A stretch of 64,000 bases of DNA from Ailurus styani. Lineage: Eukaryota > Chordata > Mammalia > Carnivora > Ailuridae. Below are positions 33,397 to 44,324 of the stretch, piece by piece. The stretch spans positions 26,728 through 90,727 of the forward strand of contig LNAC01001817.1 in the NCBI GenBank assembly GCA_002007465.1, read 5' to 3'. Both the position numbers and the translations under genes were made by a program. How positions within the stretch are numbered: position 1 is the first letter of the stretch; each line of letters opens with the position of its first letter. The notes under the pieces were generated by a model, which was given only the letters and a program-made list of their open reading frames with translations, had not been told where the DNA came from and did no database searches.

Positions 33397-33739
33397 TGAA
33401 ACCTCCTGCCAACAACCTGTGCTAACTTGTCAGGCATGTGGGTAAGCCCCTTGATAGCAGAAACTCCAGTCTTAGTTAAGTCTTCAAATGATTGCAGCCT
33501 TGTTGACATTTTAAAAAAATTTTTATTTAAATTCAACTTAGTTAACATATAGTGTGTTATTAGTTTCAGGTGTAGAATTTAATGATTCATCAGTTGCATA
33601 TAACACCCAGTGCTCATTACATCATGTGCCCTCCTTAATGCCCATCACCCTGTTACTCCATCCCCTCACCCCCTGCCCTCCAGCAACCCTCATTTTGTTT
33701 CCTAGAATTAAGTCTTATGGTTTGCCTCCTTTTCTATTT

Positions 33740-33929
33740 TTTAAAAATATTTTATTATTTATTTGTCAGAAAGAGAGCGAGAGCACAAGCAGGGGGAGCA
33801 ACAGGGAGATAGAGAGAAGCAAGATCCTTGCTGAGCAAAGAGCCCAATGTGGGACTCAATCCCAGGACTCTGGGATCATGACCTGAGCTGAAGAAAGACG
33901 CTTAACCAACTGAACCACCCAGGCATCTC
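33740..33929 (-). mobile_element. Can-SINE, antisense, inside the L1
   Basis: 'aatattttattatttatttg', purine-rich body, 'atcccaggactctgggatca', ending 'gaaccacccaggcatc'. It interrupts the L1 3' UTR phrase between 'gtttgcctcctttt' and 'ccctttccgtttttg'. The target duplication is imperfect. It is the youngest layer of the stack. Confidence 0.9.
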
Positions 33930-34169
33930 ATCCCTTTCCGTTTTTGTCTTATTTTATTTTTCCTTCCCTTATGTTCATCTATTTTGTTTCTTAAATTCCA
34001 CATATGAGTGAAATCATATGGTATCTGTCTTTCTCCAACTGATTCCTTTCACTTAGCATAATATTCTCCAGTTCTATCCATGTTGTTGCAAATGGCAAAA
34101 TTTCATTCTTTCTGATGGTTGAGTAATATTCCATTATATATATGTTCCATTGTATATATACATTCCATT

Positions 34170-34171
<2 letters not shown>

Positions 34172-34201
<30 letters not shown>

Positions 34202-34213
34202 TCACACACACAC
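34172..34213. repeat. CA microsatellite
   Basis: CACACA run with one interruption by CT, preceded by TATATA and ATTCCATTATA units, inside the L1 copy. Confidence 0.95.
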
Positions 34214-35049
34214 CCTACGTCTTCTTTATCCAGTCATCTGTTGATGGATATCTGGGTTCTTTCCAAATTTCAGGTATTGTGGACATTGCTTCTATAAACA
34301 TTAAGGTGCATGTGCCTCTTTGAATCACTATTTTTGTATCCCTTGGATAAATACCTAGTAGTGCAATTGCTGGATTGTAGGGTAGTTCTATTTTTAAATT
34401 TTTGAGGAGCCTCCATACTGTTTTTCAGAGTGGCTGCACCGGTTTGCATTTCCACTGACAGTGTAAGAGGGTTCCCCTTTCTCTGCATCCATTCCAACAT
34501 CTGTAGTTTCCTGTGTTGTTAATTTTAGCCATTCTGAAAGGTGTGAGGTGATATCTCATCCTGGTTTTGATTTGTATTTCCTTGATGGCAAGTGATGTTG
34601 AGCATTTTTTCATGTATCTGTTATCTGGTTGACATTTTAACTGCAACCTCATGAAAGACCCTGACCCAGAACTATTCACTCAAGCCACTTCTGGATTTCT
34701 GAACTAAAAAACCATTCAAGATAATAAATGTTTATTGTCTTAAGCTGCTAAGTTTTGGGGGTAACTTGTTATGCAATGACCCTATTGTTTTTTGTTTATC
34801 ACAGGTTGTAATTTTTGATTATGGTGGTTGTGGTGATGGTGAAATTTGATTATGTTATATAAAATGTTAGATACATTGGAAGTAGGACTGAGTGTCAATA
34901 TCAGGCCTAATATGAGCAGCCTAACTCATATTTATAGGTTCTGCTTTAAGGTGTAATGCACCAGTAAGGTTCTAATAATACACTAATTCTTTGTATAGCT
35001 ATTGCAAGCTAATTACAGAATGGCAGGAGCACCTGGCATGGAAGGATTC

Positions 35050-35190
35050 AGACTATTAGATTCCAAGTTCCTTGAAGGCAGGGATTATGGTTGTTTTGGT
35101 CACCCCCGTATAAGTCAGTACCAAGCACAGTGCCTGGCACATACTATGTGAATTCAATGAATGTTTACTGAATGAATGAATTCATGGGGC
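35050..35190 (+). repeat. L2 LINE 3' end, sense
   Basis: 'ccaagttccttgaaggcagg', 'cagtgcctggcacatactat', and 'gaatgtttactgaatgaatg' match the L2 3' end in order. Confidence 0.65.
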
Positions 35191-35528
35191 ACAAGTGATA
35201 ATATCACTAAAATACTGTCAAAACCTTACTCAGGTACTTAAAGAGGTACCTAAATATTGTCTCTATGAACTGTGCTGTGTTTTGGCCTCTTTGGTGGTTC
35301 TGGTCTCTCTGTAATAACAACATTCTTCAGTGCATGAAGGAGAGTTTCCTGATTGGAATATAAACTGAATACAAATCCTTTCCATTTGAAAATCATAATG
35401 ACACTTCTGTAACATCATCAAATGTCCCTTGGGAAGTGGTAGATCGGGATATTCCATATAATTACCTATTGTCCAATATTGGTTGGATTTTTACTAGGAC
35501 CCATGAGCTGTTAGAACATTAGGGCCTT

Positions 35529-35720
35529 GGGGCACCTGGGTCGCTCAGTCACTAAGCATCTGCCTTTGGTTCAGGTCATGATCCCAGCATCCTGGGACTG
35601 AGCCCCATATTGGGCTCCCTGCGCTCAGGGAGCCTGCTTCTCCCTCTCCAGCTCCCCCTACTTGTGTTCCCTCTCTCGCTATCTCTCTCTGTCATAAATA
35701 AATAAAATCTTAAAAAAAAA
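35529..35720 (+). mobile_element. Can-SINE, sense
   Basis: 'ggggcacctgggtcgctcag' head, CT body, 'ataaataaataaaatctta' and A tail. Perfect 16-base target duplication AGAACATTAGGGCCTT at 35513-35528 and 35721-35736. Confidence 0.97.
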
Positions 35721-36034
35721 AGAACATTAGGGCCTTAACTTTTGACAACCCCCATTGCTGTCTTAAATATTATAATAATAATGACATTGGCCCACTTAAT
35801 ATATGAAATGAAAGACATTAATGATGTAAAAACTGTCCTGATTGAATTCTACTTACATTACATTATCAAACTCACAAAAAAGGTTTGAACTAAACCTCTA
35901 CCTTTGTTTGACTTACATCTAAATCTTATGCCCAATGGTTGTACACTGAGCATGAATTTCCAGCTCATCACTTATTAGTAAAGAATCCCTTTAATCTGTA
36001 CATATATGCATATTAGATCCCTGACTTCAAAAAT

Positions 36035-36118
36035 ACTTATTAGAGTGCTTGGCACAGAGTAGGTGCTGTGAATATTTGATGGATAACAAACAAATGAATT
36101 GAATGAATAAATGAAAAC
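36035..36118 (+). repeat. L2 LINE 3' end, sense
   Basis: 'gtgcttggcacagagtaggt', 'gctgtgaatatttgatgg' and GAATGAATAAATG tail. Confidence 0.55.
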
Positions 36119-36524
36119 AATGCACATATGTGTTTACTAGCAATTTCTTTACTCCATGACCCTCACTGGCGGCAGAAAACTGACCTGGCGATATGATAAA
36201 TCATTGTGGTAAAGTGAGATGAAGATTGACGCTTACTGGCTCTGTTGGGGCTAATTTAATCATCAGACATTATAGGTGAGTATTCATAGACTATGATCAT
36301 TTCAAAGATCTATAAAAATGTTTGAGAAGTGAGATAAATAATTTATTTACCCAGCCCTTTATTGATGGGACATTTATTTTGTTTCCAATCTCTTATTAGA
36401 ATTGAGGCCAAGTGAGTTACTTTGTACATATGTCATTTTCTCTGGGTACCGGTATATCTGTAGGATAAATAACTAGATAAGAAAATGCAGGGTTAGTAGT
36501 TCTATGAATTTGTAATTTAGACAA

Positions 36525-37100
36525 CTATTACTGACTGACACCCAAAGTAAAAGCAGCACAAGAAAAATAAATAAGTGGTACTATATCTTACTAAATAGCT
36601 TCTTTACAGCAAAGGAAGTCATCAACAAAATGAAAAGGCAAACTATGGAACAGGAGAAAATATTTGTAAATTATGTACCTCATAAGGGGCTAATATCCAA
36701 AATATATAAAAAACTCATACAACTCAATAGCAAAAAGCCAAACAACCCGGTTTAAAAATGAGCAGAAAATCTGAATAGACATACAGATGTCCAACAGGTA
36801 CATGAAAAGATACTCAACATCTTTAACCATAAGGGAAATGCAAATCAAAACCACAGTGAGATAGTACCTCATACCTATTAGAATGGCTATTATCAAAAAG
36901 ATAAGAAATAACAAGTTTTGGCAAGGATGTGAAGGAAAGGGACTGATATACAGTGTTGGTGGGAATGTCATTTGGTTTAGCCACTATGGAAAATGATATG
37001 GAGATTCCTCAGAAAACTAAAAATAAAACTGCCATATGATCCAGTAATTCCACTTTCAGATATTTATCCAAAGAAAACAAAAACACTAACTTTCCTCAAA
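36525..37100 (+). repeat. Old L1 ORF2 3' part, sense
   Basis: Ordered L1 ORF2 phrases: 'caaaggaagtcatcaacaaa', 'aatatttgtaaattatgtac', 'gggaaatgcaaatcaaaacc', 'ggcaaggatgtgaaggaaag', 'gccatatgatccagtaattc'. These cover the C-terminal part of ORF2. Frameshifts break it, and it is more diverged than the L1 at 39252-46086, so older. Confidence 0.8.
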
Positions 37101-37424
37101 GCAGGTGAATATGTATGGGTCAGTATGTGAGTAGAAATGCTAGGTACAACTTATGGGTTATTTCCTTAAAAGACAACCTTTTTGCCCTGGCTCACTGTTC
37201 TGTCTCCATTCCTGTGAGCTGGTTCCCAGGTGTGCCCAGGAGCCCATTCTGACAAAGCAAAGGAGAACAATTACCTGGGGTAAGGTAGAATAACGAGATG
37301 AGGGGAACCGGGGTCTGCCAGTAGAACGAGTAGAACAGGATCACAAACTGGGAGCTGCTACATGAGAGAAGTCAACTGCTATAATCCCTAGCTGCTATAT
37401 TTTTGAGACACTTTATTTACCCCA

Positions 37425-37540
37425 ATTAATTTTAGGTAGGTATATTATTATTCTTGTTTTACAAATGAGAGACCGAGGCACGGACTGTTAAGGAACTTGC
37501 CTATGATTGTGTTGCATTTAGGCAACCTGATTCCAGAGGC
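37425..37540 (-). repeat. MIR SINE, antisense
   Basis: 'attattattcttgttttaca', 'aatgagagaccgaggcacgg' and 'aaggaacttgcctatgattg' match reversed MIR. Confidence 0.6.
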
Positions 37541-39236
37541 AGCATTTTTTAATGTTACATTATCTTTAGTGACCTCTCAACCCTTTGGGCCATTTGGGCA
37601 TGGCTTTGATAAGAGCATCTTAAATTCTCGAGTGTTTATTCTATATTTCCATTCTGTGAACTATCACACATAGGAGACAGAGTGGATGTGATATGATTGC
37701 TGGTGACTGAGTTGCCTTTACCACATTATCTTGTCCCTCCATTTGGGGAGAGGTTTAGATTAACCCTTATATATTGCCTCTTTCTTTTTGCCTATCTTTT
37801 ATGGCCTTTGAAAGCCTAAGATAATTGACCCCTTCCTTCTCTGCTCTGCCCCATTCCCATTTATTCTGAAGAAATTCCCTCAGAACAGACTGTGCTCAAA
37901 TTATATGTATATACCCGTTAGGTCTCACTTAGGAATACTGGTCGGAGGCCAATCTTCCAATCTAGCAATTAAAGGAAGGTTCTGGACACTGTGGTTGACC
38001 ACTACATTTAACTGCCCTAGAAAAGACATCAGAAAGATTTTTATGTCTATTAGGTCTGTCAAAATTGGTATAAGAATATAGATTTTCCTGTCTTGTTAAA
38101 TCTGTCTGATCTCAGTCAACAAAGATGAGGACAATGTAATGAATAGACATTTTATACAAAAGAAAAACTGTCAAACAGATAGGCATTGTAAAACCATGGT
38201 CATTACCTCTTTGAAAATCCTACCGTGACCACAATATGACTTTTTATTAGCTTTATACACACTGAGTGACTTTCAGAATATTCAATAATCAATATTTTCT
38301 CCTCCAGCACCCTGGGAAAATAGAGATGTTTGAATTATGGCACCATAAATATCTGTGGAGAATAATCACAATGCCCAAGAAGTTTCCTGGTAAAAAAGCA
38401 ACCTCATGATTTCTATAGGAACAGAAATACTGTTTCTGGAAGTTAATAGTACGTATATAAATACAGGCATTAAGATGCCTAATAGGTAAGTTCTTAATAT
38501 CCACTCTGTTAGGGATCACTTATACAAATCTATCTTCCAGAAGAAGTAATAACTAGCACTTTTCTTCCAAAGATGTTTTCATTGATGGTGGTATAGGAAT
38601 CATGGGAGATGTCTTGTAGAAACTGGGTATTTTTATACTTTGTCAGAGTAGGATTATTGTTTCCTCCTCTATACAGTACAAATGAGTGCTCTGTGCTAGT
38701 TATTAAGTTATTATCTCAAAGCTCCAAATAAAAAAATTATTGCTTTCCAAGCTGATCCCACTTAGAGCCAGTAGGGGTCCCTAGAGGGAGACTGTATGAT
38801 TGGAGAAGTAAAGGGGGAACTGCTCCTTCCTGTTCAAGTTTTGTTTCCTGCTTCTGTGACTGTAACCCTGATGATGCTTCTTTACCCAAGTAGGGGCAGT
38901 TCCTCCCTAGAGTAGCATCAGAATCTGGTTTACAGTTCCTCCAGTGCTTGTAGAACCTTCATTGCTCCCCCTTCAGACACCAGAAGCAGGTGTCTCAGAG
39001 TCTGGGTCCTAGGCACAGGATCCTCCTCTAAATCGAGGGACACAAGCACCAGGTGAGCAGTGCTCCCTCCTCAGAGGCCCAAGTTTCAATTCCATGGAGC
39101 CCCCTTTTAAAGCAAGTTTTAATAATTCCAACCAATAATTTAATAATTCCCTCAGGCTTGGGGGCAGTGGCTGTTGCCTAAAGTTGTTACTTCCCAGATA
39201 CCTTAGAGTTCTCTTTTTATCCTTTGATTTGCCCAG
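37541..39236. other. Unassigned sequence; last part GC-richer and repeat-like
   Basis: No family recognised. From about 38760 to 39230 the sequence is richer in G+C ('gccagtaggggtccctagag', 'gcagttcctccctagagtag') and reads like an old interspersed repeat whose name I cannot give. The complete-length L1 has landed at its edge. Confidence 0.35.
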
Positions 39237-39533
39237 TTAACTAATTTTTTATTTTTATGTTTTAAATTAACATATGATGTATCATTTGCTTCAGGGATAC
39301 AGGTCTGTGAATCATCATTCTTATACAATTCACAGCACTCACCATAGCACATACCCTGCCCAATGTCCATCACACAGCCACCGCATCCCTCCCAGCCCCC
39401 TCCACTCCAGCAACCCTCAGTTTATTTCTTGAGATTAAGAGTCTCTTATGGTTTGTCTCCCTTCCCGGTTCCATCTTGTTTTATTTTTTCCCTCCCTACC
39501 CCCCACGACCCCCTGCCCTGTCTCTCAAATTCC

Positions 39534-42500
39534 TCATATAAGAGAAATCATATGATAATTGTCTTTCTCTGATTGACTTACTTCATTTAGTGTAAGACCC
39601 TTTAGTTCCATCCACATTGTTGCAAATGGCAAGATTTGTTTATTTTTGGTGGCTGCATAGTATTCCATTGTATGTATATGTATGTATATATATATATCCA
39701 TTCATCTGTTCTTTTTTATCCATTCATCTGTTGATGGACACCTAGGTTTTTTCCATAGTTTGGCTACTGTGGACATTGCTGCTATAAACATTTGGGTGCA
39801 CAAGTCCCTTCGGATCACTACATTTGTATCTTTAGAGTAAATACCCAGTAGTGCAATTGCTGGGTCGTAGGGTAGCTCTATTTTCAACTTTTTGAGGAAA
39901 CTCCATACTGTTTTCCAGAGTGACTGCACCAGCTTGCATTCCCACCAACAGCGTAGGAGGGTTCCCCTTTCTCTGCATTCTCACCAACATCTCTTGTTTC
40001 CTGACTAGTTAAGTTTAGCTATTCTGACTGGTGTGAGTGGTATCTCATTGTGGTTTTGATTTGTATTTCCCTGATGCTGAGTGATGTTGAACACTTTTTC
40101 ATGTGTCTGTTGGCCATTTGCATGTCATTTTTGTGGAAATGTCTGTTCATATCTTCTGCCCATTTCTTGATTGGATTATCTGTTCCTTGGGTGTTGAGTT
40201 TGATAAGTTCTTTATAGATTTTAGATACTAGCCCTTTATCGGATATGTCATTTGCAAATGTCTTCTCCCATTCTGTCAGTTGTCTTTTGGTTTTGTTGAG
40301 TGTTTCTTTGCTGTGCAAAAGCTTTTGATCTTGATGAAGTCCCAATAGTTCATTTTTGCCTTTGCTTCCTTTGCCTTCGGTGATGTTCCTAAGAAGAAGT
40401 CACTGCGGCTGAGGTCGAAGAGGTTGCTGCCTGTGTTCTCCTCAAGGATTTTGATGGATTCCTGTCTCACATTGAGGTCTTTCATCCATTTCGAGTCTAT
40501 TTCTGTGTGTGGTGTAAGGAAATGGTCCAGTTTCATTCTTCTGTGTGTGGCTGTCCAATTATCCCAACATCATTTGTTGAAGAGACTGTCTTTTTTCCAT
40601 TGGACATTCTTTCCTGCTTTGTCGAAGATTAGTTGACCGTAGAGTTGAGGGTCCATTTCTGGGCTCTCTATTCCGTTCCATTGATCTATGTGTTTGTTTT
40701 TGTGTCAGTACCATACTGTCTTGATGACTACAGCTTTGTAATAGAACTGGAAGTCTGGAATTGTGATGCCACCAACTTTGGTTTTCTTTTTCAACATTCC
40801 TCTGGCTATTCAGGATCTTTTCTGGTTCCCTATAAATTTTAGGATTATTTGTTCCATTTCTTTGAAATAAATGGCTGGTATTTTGATGGGGATTGCATTA
40901 AATGTATAGATTGCTCTAGGTAGCATAGACATTTTCACAATATTTATTCTTCCAATCCATGAGTATGGAATGTTTTTCCACTTCTTTGTGTCTTCCTCAG
41001 TTTCTTTCATGAGTACTTTATAGTTTTCTGGGTACAGATTATTTGCTTCTTTGGTTAGGTTTATTCCTAGGTATCTTATGGTTTTGGGTGCAATTGTAAA
41101 TGGGATTGACTCTTTAATTTCTCTTTCTTCTGTTTTGTTGTTGGTATATAGAAATGCAACTGATTTCTGTGCATTGATTTTATATCCTGACACTTGACTG
41201 AATTCCTGTATGAGTGCTAGCAGTTTTGGAGTGGAGTCCTTTGGGTTTTCCACATAAAGTATCATATCATCTGCAAAGAGTGAGAGTTTGACCTCTTCCT
41301 TGCCGATNTGCTGATTTGGGTGTCTTTTATTTTTTGTTTTCTGATTGCTGAGGCTAAGACTTTTAGTACTATGTTGAATAGCAGTGAGAGCAGAAAAACT
41401 CTCAGTTTTTTCCCATTGAGAAAAAATTCGCTGGGTTTTTTCATAGATAACTTTGATGATAGTGAGCTATGTACCCTCTGTACCTACACTGTGAAGAGTT
41501 TTGATCAAGAAAGGATGTTGTACTTTGTCAAATGCTTTTTCAGCATCTATTGAGAGTATCACAGGGTTCTTGTTCTTTCTTTTTTTAATGTATTGTATCA
41601 CATTGATTGATTTGTGGTTGTTAAACCAACCTTGCAGCCCAGGAATAAATCCCACTTGGTGATGGTAAATAATCCTTTTAATCTACTGTTGAACCCTATT
41701 GGCTAGTATTTTGGTGAGAATTTTTGCATCCGTGTTCATCTGTAATTCTCCTTTTTGCTGGGGTCTTTGGTTTTGGGATCAAGGTAATGCTGGCCTCATA
41801 AAAGGAGTTTGGAAGTTTTCCTTCCATTTCTATTTTTTGGAACAATTTCAGGGGAATAGGTATTAACTCTTCTACAAATGTTTGGTAGAATTTCCCTGGG
41901 AAGCCATCTGGCTCTGGGCTCTTGTTTTTTGGGAGATTTTTTGATGACTGCTTCAATCTCCTTACTGGCTATGGGTCTGTTCAGGTTTTCTATTTTTTCC
42001 TGGTTCAGTTTGGTAGTTTATATGTCTCTAGGAATGTATCCATTTCTTCCAGATTGTCGAATTTGCTGGTGTATAGTTGCTCATAATACGTTCTTATAAT
42101 TGTTTGTATTTCCTTGGTATTGGTTGTGATCTCTCTTATTCATGATTCTATTAATTTGGGTCCTTTCTCTTTTCTTTTGGGTAAGTCTGGCCAGCAGTTT
42201 ATCAATCTTATTAATTCTTTCTAAGAGACAGCTTCTAGTTTCGTTGATTTGTTTTACTGTTCTTTTGGTTTCTATTTCATTGATTTCTGCTCTGATCTTT
42301 ATGATTTCTCTTCTCCTGCTGGGTGTAGCCTTTCTTTGCTGTTCTNCTCTTTGTCCAGATCCTTTAGGTGTAGGGTTAGGTTGTGTACATGAGACCTATC
42401 TTTTTTCTTGAGAAAGGCTTGTATTGCTATATACTTTCCTCTCAGGATAGCCTTTGCTGTGTCCCAAAGATTTTGAACAGTTGTGTTTTCATTTTCATTT

Positions 42501-43347
42501 GTTTCCATAAATTTTTTTAATTCTTCTTTAATTTCCTGGTTGACCCANTTTTAAATTTCCTGATTGACCCATTCATTTGTTAGTAGGATGCTTTTTAGCC
42601 TCCATGTATTTGTGTTCTTTCCAACTGTTGTCTTATGGTTGAGTTCTAGTTAGAAGTACTGTGGTCTGAAAATATGCAGGGAATGATCCCAATCTTTTGG
42701 TACCAGTTGAGACCTGATTTGTGTCCCAGGATGTGATCTATTCTGGAGAATATTCCATGTGCACTAGAGAAGAATGTGTATTCTGTTGCTTTGGGATGGA
42801 ACGTTCTGAATATATCTGTGATGTCCATCGGGCCCAGTGTGTCATTTAAACCCTTTATTTCTTTGTTGATCTTTTGTTTAAATGATCTGTCCATTTTAGT
42901 GAGGGGGGTATTAAAGTGCTCTACTATTATTGTATTATTGTGGATGTGTTTCTTTGATTTTGTTATTATTTGGTTTATATAATTGGCTGCTCCGATGCTA
43001 GGGGCATAGATATTTAAAATTGTTAGATCTTCTTGTTGAACAGACCCTTTAAGTATGATATAGTGTCCTTCCTCATCTCTTATTATAGTCTTTGGCTTAA
43101 AATCTAATTTACCTGGTATAAGGATTGTCACCCCAGTTTTCTTTTAATGTCTATTAGCATGGTAAATTGTTTTCCACTCCCTCACTTTAATTCTGGATGT
43201 GTCTTTGGGTCCAAAATGAGTCTCTTGAAGACAGCATATTGATGGGTCTTTTTTTTAATCCATTCTGATAACTTGTGTCTTTTTATTGGGGGCATTTAGC
43301 CCACTTACATTCAGTGTAACTACTGAAAGATATGAATTTAATGCCAT
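39534..43347 (-). pseudogene. L1 ORF2 (endonuclease-reverse transcriptase), broken
   Basis: About 1271 codons from an ATG at 43347 (reading M-A-L-N-S-Y-L-S) to a TGA at 39534-39536 after K-D-N-Y-H-M-I-S-L-I. In order: an apurinic-endonuclease-type domain (42646-43131, with R-I-D-H-I-L and S-D-H-S motifs), a reverse-transcriptase domain with [11 protein letters not shown] (about 41520-41560) and F-A-D-D-M-I-L-Y (about 41250-41275), and a C-terminal region with [13 protein letters not shown] (about 39850). An intact protein would nick DNA and copy L1 RNA at the nick. The frame is split into at least nine open pieces by stops and frameshifts. The endonuclease G-D-F-N motif reads E-H-F-N (42910-42921). 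Confidence 0.9.
42531..42571. repeat. Short duplication around a single N
   Basis: A phrase of the type ATTTCCTGGTTGACCCA occurs at about 42531-42547, is followed by N (42548), and then recurs as ATTTCCTGATTGACCCA at about 42555-42571. This is within L1 ORF2 and looks like an assembly join. Confidence 0.6.
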
Positions 43348-43426
43348 TGTACTGTCTATAAGATGACTATTACTATATATTGTCTCTGTTCCTTTCTGTT
43401 CTGTTACTTTTAGGCTCTCTCTTTGT

Positions 43427-44324
43427 TTAGAGGACCCCTTTCACTATTTCTTGTAGGGGTGGTTTCATGTTTATAAAGTCTTTTAGTTTTTGTTTGTCCT
43501 GGAAGCTTTTTATCTCTCCTTCTATTTTCAATGACAGCCTAGCTGGATATAGTATTCTTGGCTGCATATTTTTCTCATTTAGTGCTCTGAATATATCATG
43601 CTAGTCCCTTCTGGCCTGCCAGGTCTCTGTGGATAGGTCTGCTGCCAATCTAATATTTCTACCATTGTATATTTGAGACCTCTTGTCCTGAGCTGCTTTC
43701 AGGATTTTCTCTTTGTCACTGAGACTTGTAAATTTCACTATTAGGCAATGGGGTATTGACTTATTTTTATTGATTTTGAAGGGGGGGTTCTTTGAGCCTC
43801 CTGGATTTTGCTGCTTGCTCCCTTCACCAAATTAGGGAAATTCTCTGCTATAACTTGCTCCAATATACTTTCTGCCCTTCTGTCTCTTTCTTCTTCCTCT
43901 GGGATCCCAATTATTCTAATATCGTTTCATCTTATGGTATCACTTATCTCTTGAATTCGCCCCTCGTGGTCCAGTATTTGTTTATCTCTCTTTTTCTCAA
44001 CTTCTTTATTCTACATCATTTGGTCTTCTATATCACTAATTCTCTCTTCTGCCTCATTTGTCCTAGCAGTAAGAGCCTCCATTTTTTATTCCACCTCATT
44101 AATAGCTTTTTTGATTTCAACTTGGTTAGATTTTAGTTCTTTTATTTCTCCAGAAAGGGATTCTCTAATATCTTCCATGCTTTTTTTGAGCCCAGCTAGC
44201 ACCTTGATAATCATCATTCTGAACTCTAGTTCTGACATCTTACTAATGTCTGTATTGATTAGGTCCCTAGCTATCTGTACTGTCTCTTGTTCTTTTTCTG
44301 AGGTGAGTTTTTCTGCCTTGTCAT
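43427..44324 (-). pseudogene. L1 ORF1 (RNA-binding protein), broken
   Basis: About 299 codons from an ATG at 44322-44324 (M-T-R-Q-K-N-S-P-Q-K-K) to a TAA at 43427-43429 after L-Q-E-I-V-K-G-V-L. The first half reads as a coiled coil when frameshifts are allowed (S-E-L-E-F-R-M-M-I-I-K-V-L-A-G-L-K-K). The second half holds the RNA-recognition and C-terminal domains ending D-K-Q-K-L-K-D-F-I-N. An intact product would be the L1 RNA chaperone. A frameshift occurs within the first 15 codons in an A run, and further breaks follow, so no reverse-strand frame of 60 codons survives. Confidence 0.85.

Larger units (their letters stand above)
33515..34627 (-). mobile_element. 5'-truncated L1, antisense, inside an LTR
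   Basis: Runs from the reversed L1 3' UTR ('aacatatagtgtgttattag', 'acacccagtgctcattacat') into the end of ORF2, where the reverse strand encodes 'Y-L-S-K...' region pieces and, near 34500, [18 protein letters not shown] perfect 13-base duplication GTTGACATTTTAA lies at 33502-33514 and 34628-34640. It holds a SINE (33740-33929) and a CA/TA microsatellite (34139-34213). Confidence 0.92.
32885..34790 (+). repeat. MLT1-like LTR split by a SINE and an L1
   Basis: One LTR survives in three pieces: 32885-33157 ('caaattccttgaaagtatcc', 'ggtggagcctaattcttcct', 'aggcagccctttcagaaggt'), 33397-33514 ('aacctcctgccaacaacctg', 'agtcttcaaatgattgcagc'), and 34628-34790 ('taactgcaacctcatgaaag', 'accattcaagataataaat', 'cttaagctgctaagttttgg'). 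The pieces join in consensus order once the inserts are removed. It ends near 'gttatgcaatgaccct'. Confidence 0.65.

Noticed and set aside
34425..34679. 84-codon reverse frame with recognisable L1 ORF2 residues
   Set aside because: It is a chimera of LTR sequence and inserted L1, crossing the target duplication at 34628-34640.
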